64,000 nucleotides of DNA from Massilia sp. 9096 (GTDB taxonomy: Bacteria; Pseudomonadota; Gammaproteobacteria; Burkholderiales; Burkholderiaceae_D): contig NZ_JQNN01000001.1 of the NCBI RefSeq assembly GCF_000745265.1, positions 4,960,001-5,024,000 on the forward strand. The letters run 5' to 3'. The position numbers were made by a program, and so were the translations under genes. The notes beneath the pieces were generated by a model. That model made no database searches and was not told where the DNA came from. It worked only from the letters and a program-made list of their open reading frames with translations. Below are positions 8,547 through 19,460 of the stretch, in pieces (position 1 is the first letter of the stretch; each line of letters starts with the position of its first letter).

Positions 8547-10502
8547 ATGGAAAGCCGTCTCGTCCGCCTGGAAGCCGTCCAGGCGATGCTGCTCGAGATC
8601 GGTCAGCTGTCCGCCAGCTGCACCGACATCACCGAATTCATCGGCGCCGTGCACCGCGCGCTGGGCCGCATCATGTATGCGGACAATTTCTATGTCGCGC
8701 TGGCCGAGCGCGTGGACAACACCGTCCGTTTCGTCTACTTCGTCGATACCGTCGACCAGGGCCCGGATCCCGAGGAGCGGGTGGCGCTGGCCTCGCCCGA
8801 ACAATCGCCGACCGCCTGGGTACTGATGAACGCCCAGCCGATGTCGATCACCGCCGAGCAGATGCACGCCCGTAACAATGGCGTCAACTGGGGCCGCGGC
8901 AGCATCGCCGAGCACTGGATGGGCTGTCCGCTGTTCGACCAGCAGCACCAGGTGCTGGGCGCGATCGTGATCCAGAGCCACTTGCCGCAGCACACCTACA
9001 GCGAGGAAGACGAAGCGCTGTTCCAGCTGATCGCCAACCACGTGTCGAACGCGCTGCAGGGCCTGCAGAGCATGGACCGCCTCGAGCGCGCCGTGCAGGA
9101 GCGCACGCGCGCGCTGGCGCGCGAGGTGGCCGAGCGCCGCCGCGCGGAGCAGATCCAGCACGCGCTGTACCAGATCGCCGAGCTGTCGGCCTCGGCGATC
9201 GAGACCGATGCGCTGGCCGCCAGCCTGCACCGCATCATCGGCGAGCTGATGACGGCCAGGAACTTCCTGATCGCGCTGACCCATCCGGACAGCGGCGAAC
9301 TGAGCGTCCCCTACCATGCCGACGAACGCGACAGCTATGCGCCGCACCAGCGTTTCCCGCTCGGCGCCGGCCTGGTCTCGTACGTGCTGCAGAGCCGCCA
9401 GGCACAGCTGCACGACGCCGGCAGCGTCGCGCGCCTGCGCGCGGCCGGCAAGATCCGCGAGCCGCTCGGCGACACCGACATCGCCAGCTGGATCGGCGCG
9501 CCGATGCTGGTGAACGACAAGGCCTACGGCGTGATGGTGGTGCAGAGCTACGACCCGACCATCGTGTATGGCAAGGCCGAGCTCGACCTGCTGGCCTTCA
9601 TCGCCAGCCACGTCGCCGTGGCGATCGCGCGCATGCAGGCCGACCGCGCGATCCGCAAGACCAAGGAAAGCCTGGAAAAGCAGAACGCGGCGCTGAACCA
9701 GGCGCTGACCCAGCTGCAGGAAGCGCAGAGCGAGCTGGTGCGCCAGGAAAAGCTGGCCTCGCTGGGGCAGATGGTGGCCGGGGTGGCGCACGAGATCAAC
9801 ACGCCGCTGGGCATCTGCGTGACCGCCACCAGCCACCTGGTGCAGGAACTCAAGCTCACGCGCGAGGAGCTGGCCGCGGGCGCGATGACCGAAGACAGTC
9901 TGAACGCCTTCTTCGACGTGGTCGACCAGTCGCTGCGCATCATGACTACCAACACCCAGCGCGCGGCCAGCCTGGTGCGCAGCTTCAAGCAGGTCGCGGT
10001 CGACCAGTCCTCGGACGACATCCGCAGCTTCAACCTGGGCGCCTACCTGAACGAGGTGCTGCTGTCGCTGCAGCCCAAGCTCAAGGGCCGGCCGGTCGAG
10101 GTGGCGATCGACTGCCCGAAGGACCTGGCGATGGAGAGTTTTCCCGGCGCGGTCTCGCAGATCGTCACCAACATGGTGGTCAATTCGCTGGTGCACGGCT
10201 TCGAGCGCGACCAGCGCGGACGCATCTCGATCCGCGCCCGGCTGGACGGCGGCCAGGTCGTGTTCGAATATGCCGACGACGGCGCCGGCATGGACGCCGA
10301 CACGCTGGCCAAGCTGTTCGACCCGTTCTTCACCACCAAGCGCGGCAGCGGGGGCAGCGGCCTGGGCGGGCACATCCTGTACAACCTGGCGACCGGCGTG
10401 CTGAAAGGGTCGCTGCGCGCCGAGAGCAGCCCGGGCCAGGGCTTGCGGTATCACTTGCGCTTCCCGTGCAAGGTGGCCAGGCCGCAGCGGCTGGCGGCGT
10501 GA
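8547..10502 (+). CDS. Cytoplasmic sensor histidine kinase with two GAF domains
   Basis: This is a 651-residue soluble sensor kinase. GAF domains span about 17-165 and 208-355, separated and followed by coiled coils (Arg/Glu-rich at 185-205 and 365-405). The phosphoacceptor is His415 in LGQMVAGVAHEINTPLG. The ATPase domain shows an N-box (NMVVNSLVHGFE), a G1 box (DDGAGMD) and a G2 box (GSGGSGLGGHI). It has no membrane span and no receiver, so its response regulator must be elsewhere; the nearest is the HD-GYP regulator at 13196. Its stop abuts the stop of the convergent gene with no spacer. Confidence 0.9.
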   Translation: MESRLVRLEAVQAMLLEIGQLSASCTDITEFIGAVHRALGRIMYADNFYVALAERVDNTVRFVYFVDTVDQGPDPEERVALASPEQSPTAWVLMNAQPMSITAEQMHARNNGVNWGRGSIAEHWMGCPLFDQQHQVLGAIVIQSHLPQHTYSEEDEALFQLIANHVSNALQGLQSMDRLERAVQERTRALAREVAERRRAEQIQHALYQIAELSASAIETDALAASLHRIIGELMTARNFLIALTHPDSGELSVPYHADERDSYAPHQRFPLGAGLVSYVLQSRQAQLHDAGSVARLRAAGKIREPLGDTDIASWIGAPMLVNDKAYGVMVVQSYDPTIVYGKAELDLLAFIASHVAVAIARMQADRAIRKTKESLEKQNAALNQALTQLQEAQSELVRQEKLASLGQMVAGVAHEINTPLGICVTATSHLVQELKLTREELAAGAMTEDSLNAFFDVVDQSLRIMTTNTQRAASLVRSFKQVAVDQSSDDIRSFNLGAYLNEVLLSLQPKLKGRPVEVAIDCPKDLAMESFPGAVSQIVTNMVVNSLVHGFERDQRGRISIRARLDGGQVVFEYADDGAGMDADTLAKLFDPFFTTKRGSGGSGLGGHILYNLATGVLKGSLRAESSPGQGLRYHLRFPCKVARPQRLAA

Positions 10503-10898
10503 TCAGCGTGGTTTGACCACCAGCTCCTTGAAACCGGTGAACGGATCGTCCTCGCGCGTGAACTGGACGTCCGGCAGCAGCGCCACCAGCACCTCGGCCG
10601 TGGTGCGCACGATGCAACCGGCGCCGACGTGGCCGCCGGTCACGCGCCCGGCCGCGTCCGACACCGACATGTGCAGGTGCGGCCCGTCCGGCGACAGCGA
10701 GCCGCCCAGGCTCAGGATTTCCAGGTCGCCGCGCAGCAGGTCGCTATCGGGCCGGCCGGCGTAGCGGATCGCTGCGGCCGATAGACTGCCGATCCCTTGC
10801 AGCACGAAGGCGGCCCGGACACCGTGCAGGGCCGGCAGTTCGGCCAGCGCCGCGCGCAGGTCGAGGCCGGCGGGAATGCGCAAGGCGAGTGTCTTCAA
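10503..10898 (-). CDS. PPC-domain (DUF296) DNA-binding-like protein
   Basis: This 131-residue protein has the plant/prokaryote-conserved (PPC) fold: FVLQGIGSLSAAAIRYAG, a HLHMSVSD core and the typical GGHVGAGCIV motif. The family forms trimers. Some members bind DNA, but the function of bacterial stand-alone members is mostly unknown. The best start is TTG at 10898, preceded by GAGGA 4 nt upstream. The upstream kinase gene ends 11 nt earlier, so the two are probably co-transcribed. It converges with the GAF kinase without an intergenic base. Confidence 0.85.
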   Translation of the reverse strand: MKTLALRIPAGLDLRAALAELPALHGVRAAFVLQGIGSLSAAAIRYAGRPDSDLLRGDLEILSLGGSLSPDGPHLHMSVSDAAGRVTGGHVGAGCIVRTTAEVLVALLPDVQFTREDDPFTGFKELVVKPR

Positions 10899-10909
10899 CG
10901 TTTCCTCTT

Positions 10910-13117
10910 TCAAGCGCGTTGGGCCAGGTTGGCCAGCAGGTCGACCAGGCGGCCGATCTCGTAAGGCTTGGACAGCACCTGCACGCCCGGGATCGCGACG
11001 CGCTGGTCGGTGTAGCCGGTTGCCAGCACCACCGGCAAGCCGGGGCGGCGTTCGCGCAGCAGGCCGGCCAGGTCGACCCCGCTGAGCTTGCCCGGCATGA
11101 CGATGTCCGAGAACATGACGTCGACTTCCAGCCCTTTGTCCAGCCTGGCCAGCGCCTCGTCGCCGCTGGCCGCGACCAGCACTTCGAAGCCGGCTTCCTC
11201 GAGCGCGCGCACCACCGCTTCGCGCACCAGCGGATCGTCCTCGACGAACAGCACGCGGCCCCCGCCGCTCAGGGCATCGTCGGCCGCGCCGGGGCGCGCC
11301 GGCGGGTGCGACAGCGGCTGGTGCGAACGCGGCAGGCAGATCTCGATCGCGGTGCCTTCGCCGACCGTGCTGGCCATGTGCAGGAAACCCTGCGACTGGC
11401 TGGCGAAGGCGTACGCCTGCGGCAGGCCCAGGCCCGAGCCCTGGCCCGCCGCCTTGGTGGTGAAGAAGGGGTCGAGCGCGCGCGCCAGCACTTCCGGCGG
11501 CATGCCGCTGCCGGTATCGGCGACCGTGATCTGCACGTAGTCGCCGCCGGCGCGTTCGCGCGTCGCCTCGAGTACGCGGTTGCGCACCGCGATGCGCAGC
11601 AGGCCACCGTCCGGCATGGCGTCGCGCGCGTTGATCGACAGGTTCAGCAGGGCCAGGTCGAACTGCAGCGGATCGACCGTCACCGGCCACAGGCCGTCGG
11701 CGCAGTCGAGCTCCAGCGTCACGCCCTGGCGCAACACGTTGCGCACCAGCTGCGCCGCGCTGTGCGCCTGGGCGCACGGATCGATGGTCAGCAGCCTGGC
11801 GTCCTGCACGCGGCCGAATGAGCCGAGCTGGCCGGTCAGCGCGGTGGCGCGCGCGACCGTGCGCTTGCAGGTGTCGATCAGGCTGAGTACCTTGGGTTGC
11901 GTCGCGGTCAGCGCGGCCAGCTGCAGCGCCGTGGTGAGGGTCTGCAGCAGGTTGTTGAATTCGTGCGCGATGCCGCCGGTGAGCCGGCCCAGCGCTTCCA
12001 TCTTCTGGCTGCGCACCAGCGCGGCCTGGGCCTGCTCGCTGGCGCCCACGGCCTCCTGCACGCGCTGCTCGAGTTCCTGCTGCGCGTGACGGATGCGCCG
12101 GCTGGCTTCGGCCATGCGCAGCGCCACGGCGTCCAGTTCGACCACGCCGTGCGGCGTGTAGGCCACTTCGCGGCCCTGGCCCAGGTCTTCGGCGCCGCGC
12201 CCCAGGTCGTGGATCGGCGCCAGCGCGCGCTTGCCGAAGCGGCTTGCCGCCGCGATCGCGACGACCAGCAGCAGCAGCATGATCGCGGCCAGGAAGGCGG
12301 CAGCCTGCAGCGGGACGCGGCGCAGCTCGGTCTTCGGGATCGTCACCATGACCTTCCAGCCGACCTCGGGAACCGTGCTGAAAAAGCCCTGCACGGGCGT
12401 GCCCTGGAGGTTACGGTTCGAGAACACCCCCTCGGCGCCGGCGGCGAACCGGCGCCGCGCCACTTCGCTCACCAGGCGGCCGCGGAAATGCTCGGCGTCT
12501 TGCGTGCGCGCGGCGATGCGGCCGGCGCGGTCGATCACGATCGCTTGCCAGTCGGACGGGAAGCGCTGACGCTGCACCAGGCGCTGCAGGCTGGCCGCGT
12601 CCACGCCCATGGTGAGGAAGTAGCGCAGGCGTCCGGCCTGGCGCACCGGCACCTGGATCACGAAGTCGTACTGGCCGACGTGCGGCACCAGGAACAGGTC
12701 GGACACCAGCGTGCGCTCGGCGCCGTAGCGTTGCGCCAGCGCTTCGACGTTGGAGGCGCGCCGGAACGGCAGCTCGGCATCGAACGGAAGGCGGGTGTTG
12801 AGCAGCTGGTGGCCGTCGAGGTCGAACAGGACGATGTTGCTTTCCCGGGTCGGCATCAGCGCGCGCGCATGCTGGTAGAAGGTCGCCAGGTCGTTGCGCT
12901 CGAGCGCCGGCGAATTGGCCAGCGCCAGCAGGATGCTTTCCTTGATTTCCAGTTCGTTGCCGACCAGCTGGGCGAACGTGCGCACCGTCTCGCGCACACT
13001 GTTTTCCTGGGCGCGGCGCTCTTCCAGATAGACGTAGCCGACCGCCAGCAGGGCCGCCACGAAGGCGGGCACCAGGATGGACAGGATCAGGATCAGCAGT
13101 CGGGTTCGGATGCGCAT
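10910..13117 (-). CDS. Membrane hybrid sensor histidine kinase with C-terminal receiver
   Basis: Membrane segments at about 6-28 and 271-292 flank a periplasmic Cache-type sensor. A coiled linker leads to the phosphoacceptor His385 (GRLTGGIAHEFNNLLQ). The ATPase N-box is LLNLSINARDAM, followed by DTGSGMP and GSGLGL. The receiver domain occupies about 620-735, with acidic residues in FVEDD, phospho-acceptor Asp671 (FSDIVMPG) and Lys717 (SKPY). At 735 residues it is full length. It lies 78 nt downstream of the HD-GYP regulator gene and just upstream of the PPC gene, all on the minus strand. The ligand is unknown. Confidence 0.92.
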   Translation of the reverse strand: MRIRTRLLILILSILVPAFVAALLAVGYVYLEERRAQENSVRETVRTFAQLVGNELEIKESILLALANSPALERNDLATFYQHARALMPTRESNIVLFDLDGHQLLNTRLPFDAELPFRRASNVEALAQRYGAERTLVSDLFLVPHVGQYDFVIQVPVRQAGRLRYFLTMGVDAASLQRLVQRQRFPSDWQAIVIDRAGRIAARTQDAEHFRGRLVSEVARRRFAAGAEGVFSNRNLQGTPVQGFFSTVPEVGWKVMVTIPKTELRRVPLQAAAFLAAIMLLLLVVAIAAASRFGKRALAPIHDLGRGAEDLGQGREVAYTPHGVVELDAVALRMAEASRRIRHAQQELEQRVQEAVGASEQAQAALVRSQKMEALGRLTGGIAHEFNNLLQTLTTALQLAALTATQPKVLSLIDTCKRTVARATALTGQLGSFGRVQDARLLTIDPCAQAHSAAQLVRNVLRQGVTLELDCADGLWPVTVDPLQFDLALLNLSINARDAMPDGGLLRIAVRNRVLEATRERAGGDYVQITVADTGSGMPPEVLARALDPFFTTKAAGQGSGLGLPQAYAFASQSQGFLHMASTVGEGTAIEICLPRSHQPLSHPPARPGAADDALSGGGRVLFVEDDPLVREAVVRALEEAGFEVLVAASGDEALARLDKGLEVDVMFSDIVMPGKLSGVDLAGLLRERRPGLPVVLATGYTDQRVAIPGVQVLSKPYEIGRLVDLLANLAQRA

Positions 13118-13195
13118 GGTGCGCCAACACTAGAGTGCGTCAAAAGCCGGCTAGTCTACCTGACAATATCGGACTTGTCCTTGCGACACGGTTGC

Positions 13196-14701
13196 CTAAT
13201 CGGGCCAGCGGCGGTTGATCTCGGCCGCCTTGTCGAGGTTGCGGATCAGGATGTCGACGTAATAAGGATCGAGATGCTGGCCCGAGACCTCGCGCAGGTA
13301 GTCGTGCACCTGCTCGATCGGCCAGGCTTTCTTGTAGACGCGCTCGTGGGTCAGGGCGTCGAACACGTCGGCCACCGCGACGATGCGCGCGTACGGGTGG
13401 ATCTGCTCGCCCTTCAGGCCTTGCGGGTAGCCGCTGCCGTCCCACTTTTCGTGGTGCTGGTGGGCGATCACCGCCGCCGCCTTCAGGATCGGACGCTGCG
13501 AGCCGTCCAGGATCTGCAGGCCGATGGTCGGGTGCTGCTTCATGATCTCCCATTCGTCGGGCGTGAGGCGGCCGGGTTTCAGCAGCACCGCGTCGGGCGT
13601 GCCGATCTTGCCGACGTCGTGCATCGGCGTGGCGTGCATCAGCACCGCGGTCTCGTCCTCGGGCATGCCCGATTCCAGCGCCAGCATGTGGCACACCTGG
13701 GCCATGCGGCGCACGTGGTTGCCGGCTTCGTGCGAGCGCGACTCGACCACGTCGCCCAGGCGCAGGATCAGCTCGGCCTGGGTGTCGGTGATCTCCTGGT
13801 TCAAGAGGATGTTGTCGAAGGCGACCGCCACGCCCGAACAGAACACGTCGAGCAGCTGGACGTCGATCTCGGAGATCTCCTCGACGCCCTTGAGCACCAG
13901 CAGCGACGCCTTGCCGCTGTTGTTCGGGAAGTAGCCGACGTAGGTGTCGCCGTGCAGCTTGGAGATGCGGTTGTGGCGCGCCTCGTCGAGCTGGGCGATC
14001 AGCTCGGGGCCGATGGTGTCTTCGCCGAGTTCGCCGATCTGCGCCAGGATCTCGTACTGGCTCTCGCCGGCGATCACGCTGGCGCCGGCCACGCGCAGCA
14101 GCATGCTCTGCTCGAGGCGCAGCAGCGCCACCACCTGTTGCAGCAGGCCGCTGGCGAAATCCTTCAGGCTGCGCTGGCGGAACAAATGGGTCGAGGCCGA
14201 GATGACGCGCTCCAGGCCTTCGCGGTAGGTTTCCTGCAGGCGGCGCGCGTCCTCGACCTTCATGATGTCGCGGTAGGCGCGCAGCGCGGCGAAGGTGGTG
14301 GTGAACAGCTTGGTCCGATCGAGCTCGGTCTTTTCCTTGTAGTCGTTGATGTCGTAGTCGACGATCACGCGCTCTTCCGGCGCCTGGCCGGGCTGGCCGG
14401 TGCGCAGGACGATGCGGGTGAACTGGTTGTCGAGGTCCTGGCGCAGCCAGCGCGCCACTTCCAGGCCGCTGTCTTCGCGTTCCATCACCACGTCGAGGAA
14501 GACCAGCGCGATGTCCTTTTCGCGCGCCAGCACTTCCTTGGCCTGTTCGCCGCTGTAGGCGTGCAGGAAAGTCAGGGCGCGGCCGTCGAGGCGGAAACGC
14601 GACAGCGTGAGCTTGGTGATGTCATGGATGTCGGGTTCGTCATCGACGAGCAGAACTTTCCATGGGGCGAGTTTCGGCGCGGCAGAGGACAGGAATGACA
14701 T
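13196..14701 (-). CDS. Response regulator with DUF3369 and HD-GYP c-di-GMP phosphodiesterase domain
   Basis: The receiver domain (about 14-140) has VDDEPD near the start and the phospho-acceptor Asp70 (LVFLDVVM). A DUF3369/GAF-like middle follows. The C-terminal HD-GYP domain (about 310-490) carries HDVGKIG and HHEKWDGSGYPQGL, the full metal and GYP signatures. It should therefore hydrolyse cyclic di-GMP under phosphorylation control. It is upstream of and co-oriented with the hybrid kinase at 10910, a plausible partner. The 501-residue length fits DUF3369 HD-GYP regulators. Confidence 0.94.
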   Translation of the reverse strand: MSFLSSAAPKLAPWKVLLVDDEPDIHDITKLTLSRFRLDGRALTFLHAYSGEQAKEVLAREKDIALVFLDVVMEREDSGLEVARWLRQDLDNQFTRIVLRTGQPGQAPEERVIVDYDINDYKEKTELDRTKLFTTTFAALRAYRDIMKVEDARRLQETYREGLERVISASTHLFRQRSLKDFASGLLQQVVALLRLEQSMLLRVAGASVIAGESQYEILAQIGELGEDTIGPELIAQLDEARHNRISKLHGDTYVGYFPNNSGKASLLVLKGVEEISEIDVQLLDVFCSGVAVAFDNILLNQEITDTQAELILRLGDVVESRSHEAGNHVRRMAQVCHMLALESGMPEDETAVLMHATPMHDVGKIGTPDAVLLKPGRLTPDEWEIMKQHPTIGLQILDGSQRPILKAAAVIAHQHHEKWDGSGYPQGLKGEQIHPYARIVAVADVFDALTHERVYKKAWPIEQVHDYLREVSGQHLDPYYVDILIRNLDKAAEINRRWPD

Positions 14702-14890
14702 AGGGACATCCGTATCGAAGTGACTGGAAACAGAAAGTTGATGTAAAGCAGTGATATTTCAGATCGATTGTAGTATGAGCAGTTTCCCTTAACAACAGGA
14801 AATATTTGATCCCGCATGTAATTGCTGGGTTGTCTGTAACTCGGCAGCAACAGCCATGACATCTGCACAAGCGCGGGGCGTGTAGATGCT

Positions 14891-14933
14891 GCGCCATCGT
14901 GCGTGCAGCGCGGCCGCTGCACCGCGATGGCGC
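14891..14933 (-). terminator. Strong two-part hairpin downstream of the glycosylase gene
   Basis: GCGCCATCG at 14891-14899 pairs with CGATGGCGC at 14925-14933. Inside it, GTGCAGCG at 14903-14910 pairs with CGCTGCAC at 14915-14922. The loop is CGGC and there is a small internal bulge. It lies 21 nt past the stop of the minus-strand glycosylase gene. There is no clear T-run, so termination is inferred from position. Confidence 0.5.
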
Positions 14934-14954
14934 CGGCGCGCTGGACGCACCGCT

Positions 14955-15692
14955 TCAGCCGTAGCGCTTCTGGCAGCGCTCGCACCAGAAGCTGCGCCGG
15001 TTGCTGCGGCCGAGGTTGGCCTTGTGGAAGGGGATGTGGTCGCGCGGGCAGGTCTTCTGGGCATGCGCCAGCCAGTGCTGCTTGAGCGTGAATTCCTTTT
15101 TCCAGCCCAGGAAATCGAAGCTGTACTGGCGCGCCTCGTGCACCAGCGCGCGCAGCTTGGCCGGCGGCAGCGCCCCGACCGTCGAGCGCGGATCGACGCG
15201 GATGCGAAACAGCACCTCGTTCTTGATGATGTTGCCCACGCCCGAGAAGATGTCCTGGTCGAGCAGGGCGTCGCAAGCCAGCATATCCGGCTGGGCGCGC
15301 AGTTTCTTCAGCGCTTTTCTCGGATTCCATTCGTCGGACATGACGTCGGCGGCCCAGTCGTACATGGCGTCGATGTCGCAGTCGATTTCCTTGACCGAGC
15401 AGGCATAGAAATTCATGACGCTGCCGTCCTCGAAGCCGAGCGACAGGCGCGGCGGCTTCTCGCGTCCTTCGTTGATACGGTAGGTGCCGAACAGCAGGAA
15501 ATGGATGCGCACCACCATCGTCGGCATCTGGATCAGGAAATGCTTGCCCCAGGTGCGCAGCGCGACGATCGGCTGGCCGACCAGGCGCGTGGTGTCGATC
15601 GCCCAGGTGTTGCCCTCGGCGCGCACGACCGTCTGCCCGACGAAGCGGGCGGTCTGTTCTTTCAGGATGTACAGCGATGGACCTTCCGGCAC
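14955..15692 (-). CDS. Fpg/Nei-family (endonuclease VIII-like) DNA glycosylase
   Basis: This base-excision enzyme removes oxidised bases and nicks the DNA. The GTG start at 15692 puts the catalytic Pro2-Glu3 (MPEGP) at the N-terminus and has a GAGGAGG ribosome site. Lys50 (WGKHF) fits the conserved hairpin lysine. The helix-two-turn-helix is visible at SGVGNIIKNEVLF (150-162). The C-terminal zinc finger is Cys215, His219, Cys237 and Cys240, a CHCC pattern rather than the usual four Cys. At 245 residues it is slightly short. Other members of the same broad family are possible; the substrate is not determined. Confidence 0.9.
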   Translation of the reverse strand: MPEGPSLYILKEQTARFVGQTVVRAEGNTWAIDTTRLVGQPIVALRTWGKHFLIQMPTMVVRIHFLLFGTYRINEGREKPPRLSLGFEDGSVMNFYACSVKEIDCDIDAMYDWAADVMSDEWNPRKALKKLRAQPDMLACDALLDQDIFSGVGNIIKNEVLFRIRVDPRSTVGALPPAKLRALVHEARQYSFDFLGWKKEFTLKQHWLAHAQKTCPRDHIPFHKANLGRSNRRSFWCERCQKRYG

Positions 15693-15849
15693 GGTGAACC
15701 TCCTCGTAGCATGAGTTCGATTCTCTATTGGAAAGGTTCGAACGCCCTGTGCGGGGACTAACATTTCGATACAAACTTATACACGCGCTGTACCGACAGG
15801 CCCGCTTCGGGAAGCGTATATTGGTGTTCAAAATGCGAAAGGAAAAAAC

Positions 15850-16353
15850 GTGAAAACGACCCTCGAAACCCTGGCCCTGGCGGGCTTGCTGGCGTTGGCG
15901 GCAGGCGGCGCGGCGGCGGCCACCACCGTCAATTACATCCAGCCGGACAAATTTTCCGACATCCCGTTCACGCCGTGGGAACGCGAGGATGCGCTCAAGC
16001 ACATCACCGACCACTTCAACAAGCTGGGCGAATCGCTGCCGCCAGGACAGGACCTGCGCATCGACGTGCTCGACGTCGACCTGGCCGGCCGCGAGATCCC
16101 GAGCGCGCGCAATGGCCGCGACCTGCGCATCATGACCGGACGCGCCGACTGGCCGCGCATGAAGCTGCGCTACGCGGTCGAGCAAGGCGGCCAGGTCATC
16201 AAGAGCGGCGAATCGCAGATCCAGGACATGGACTACCAGAATCATCTCAACCAGTATTTCGACAGCGACCCGTTCCGCTACGAAAAGCAGATGATGGATG
16301 ACTGGTTCGTGAAAAACATCGGGCCGCTCAAGGACACACGCCGGCGCCGCTGA
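15850..16353 (+). CDS. DUF3016 exported protein
   Basis: This 167-residue protein has a signal peptide of about 23 residues (LAGLLALAAGGAAAA) followed by a DUF3016 domain. Hallmarks are VNYIQPDKFSD near the N-terminus and the conserved end DYQNHLNQYF then KQMMDDWF. It is probably periplasmic and its function is unknown. The GTG start at 15850 is preceded by GAAAGGA. It is transcribed away from the glycosylase gene and precedes katE with a 141-nt gap containing a separate promoter region. Confidence 0.85.
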   Translation: MKTTLETLALAGLLALAAGGAAAATTVNYIQPDKFSDIPFTPWEREDALKHITDHFNKLGESLPPGQDLRIDVLDVDLAGREIPSARNGRDLRIMTGRADWPRMKLRYAVEQGGQVIKSGESQIQDMDYQNHLNQYFDSDPFRYEKQMMDDWFVKNIGPLKDTRRRR

Positions 16354-16365
16354 GGAAGAATCTAT

Positions 16366-16390
16366 AATTTCTATCGCAACGATAGGAATT
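16366..16390. promoter_or_regulatory. Inverted repeat upstream of katE with CTAT-N7-ATAG core
   Basis: AATTTCTATCG, a 3-nt spacer and CGATAGGAATT form an 11-bp inverted repeat with one mismatch, 104 nt before the katE start. Its core CTAT-N7-ATAG has the spacing of the inner half of the OxyR consensus. The outer quarter sites are poor. It may be an operator for oxidative-stress control; which regulator binds is inference. Confidence 0.45.
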
Positions 16391-16494
16391 CATTTACGGA
16401 CTATATACCTCATGTGTTAGGCCGTTAACGTAGCGTCCTGCCGTCATCCGTTATGTTAATCATTCAATAAAACAGATATTGAACGAGGAAACTG

Positions 16495-18882
<2,388 letters not shown>

Positions 18883-18897
18883 GGGTGTGAAGGTGTA

Positions 18898-18939
18898 ACA
18901 AGCGAGGCCGGTACGCACGCGCGCATCGGCCTCGCTTGT
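18898..18939. terminator. Hairpin between convergent katE and thioesterase genes
   Basis: ACAAGCGAGGCCG (18898-18910) and CGGCCTCGCTTGT (18927-18939) form a perfect 13-bp stem with a 16-nt loop, 15 nt after the katE stop. The T-run is weak, but the position between convergent genes supports a bidirectional terminator. Confidence 0.7.
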
Positions 18940-18961
18940 CGTTCAAGCCCGGTGGTGGGGT

Positions 18962-19405
18962 TCAGTCGATCCAGTTCACGCGATCGAACTTGGCGCGGAA
19001 TTCGTCCGGCATCGCCACCACCTGGCTGGTCTTGTAATTGAAAAACACGAAACCCTGCTTGGCCATCGCCACCATCTTCTTGTCCTTGGGCCGGGTGATG
19101 CGAAAGGTGATGTCGCCGCCGTACTTGTTGAAGTCCATGACGCCGACTTCGAACAACAGCTGGTCGCGCGCGTGCGCCTCGGCCCGGTAGGTGGTGGCCA
19201 GGTCGGTGACGATGATGCCGGTGCCGTCGCGCTCGGCTTCCTGCACGCCGAACTCGAACAGGAAACGCGCTCGCGCCTCGGAAATCATCGAGATCATCGA
19301 GTCGTTGCCGAGGTGGTTGCCGGCGTTGATGTCGGTGACGCGCACCGTCAGCAGCGTCGTGTAGTAGTACTGGTCTTCCGGAAAACTGAGCTGTAGGCGT
19401 GCCAT
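18962..19405 (-). CDS. Hotdog-fold acyl-CoA thioesterase family protein
   Basis: This 147-residue 4HBT-type thioesterase opens with a strand (YYYTTLLTVRVTDINAGNHLGND). The Asp/Asn/His cluster DINAGNHLGND is the usual active-site region. A long helix (MISMISEARARFLFEFGV) follows, with the TYRAEAHARDQLLFE strand pair after it. It should hydrolyse an acyl-CoA thioester; the chain preference cannot be read from sequence. It is a single gene converging with katE. Confidence 0.85.
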   Translation of the reverse strand: MARLQLSFPEDQYYYTTLLTVRVTDINAGNHLGNDSMISMISEARARFLFEFGVQEAERDGTGIIVTDLATTYRAEAHARDQLLFEVGVMDFNKYGGDITFRITRPKDKKMVAMAKQGFVFFNYKTSQVVAMPDEFRAKFDRVNWID

Positions 19406-19460
19406 GTCTGCATTCTATCCCGTGCGGGTTGGGTGTCCGATTGCGCTGGTTCGATGCGGA

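Noticed and set aside
15800..15830. LexA-like CTGT...ACAG before the DUF3016 gene
   Set aside because: The spacer is 4 nt, not 8, so it is not an SOS box.
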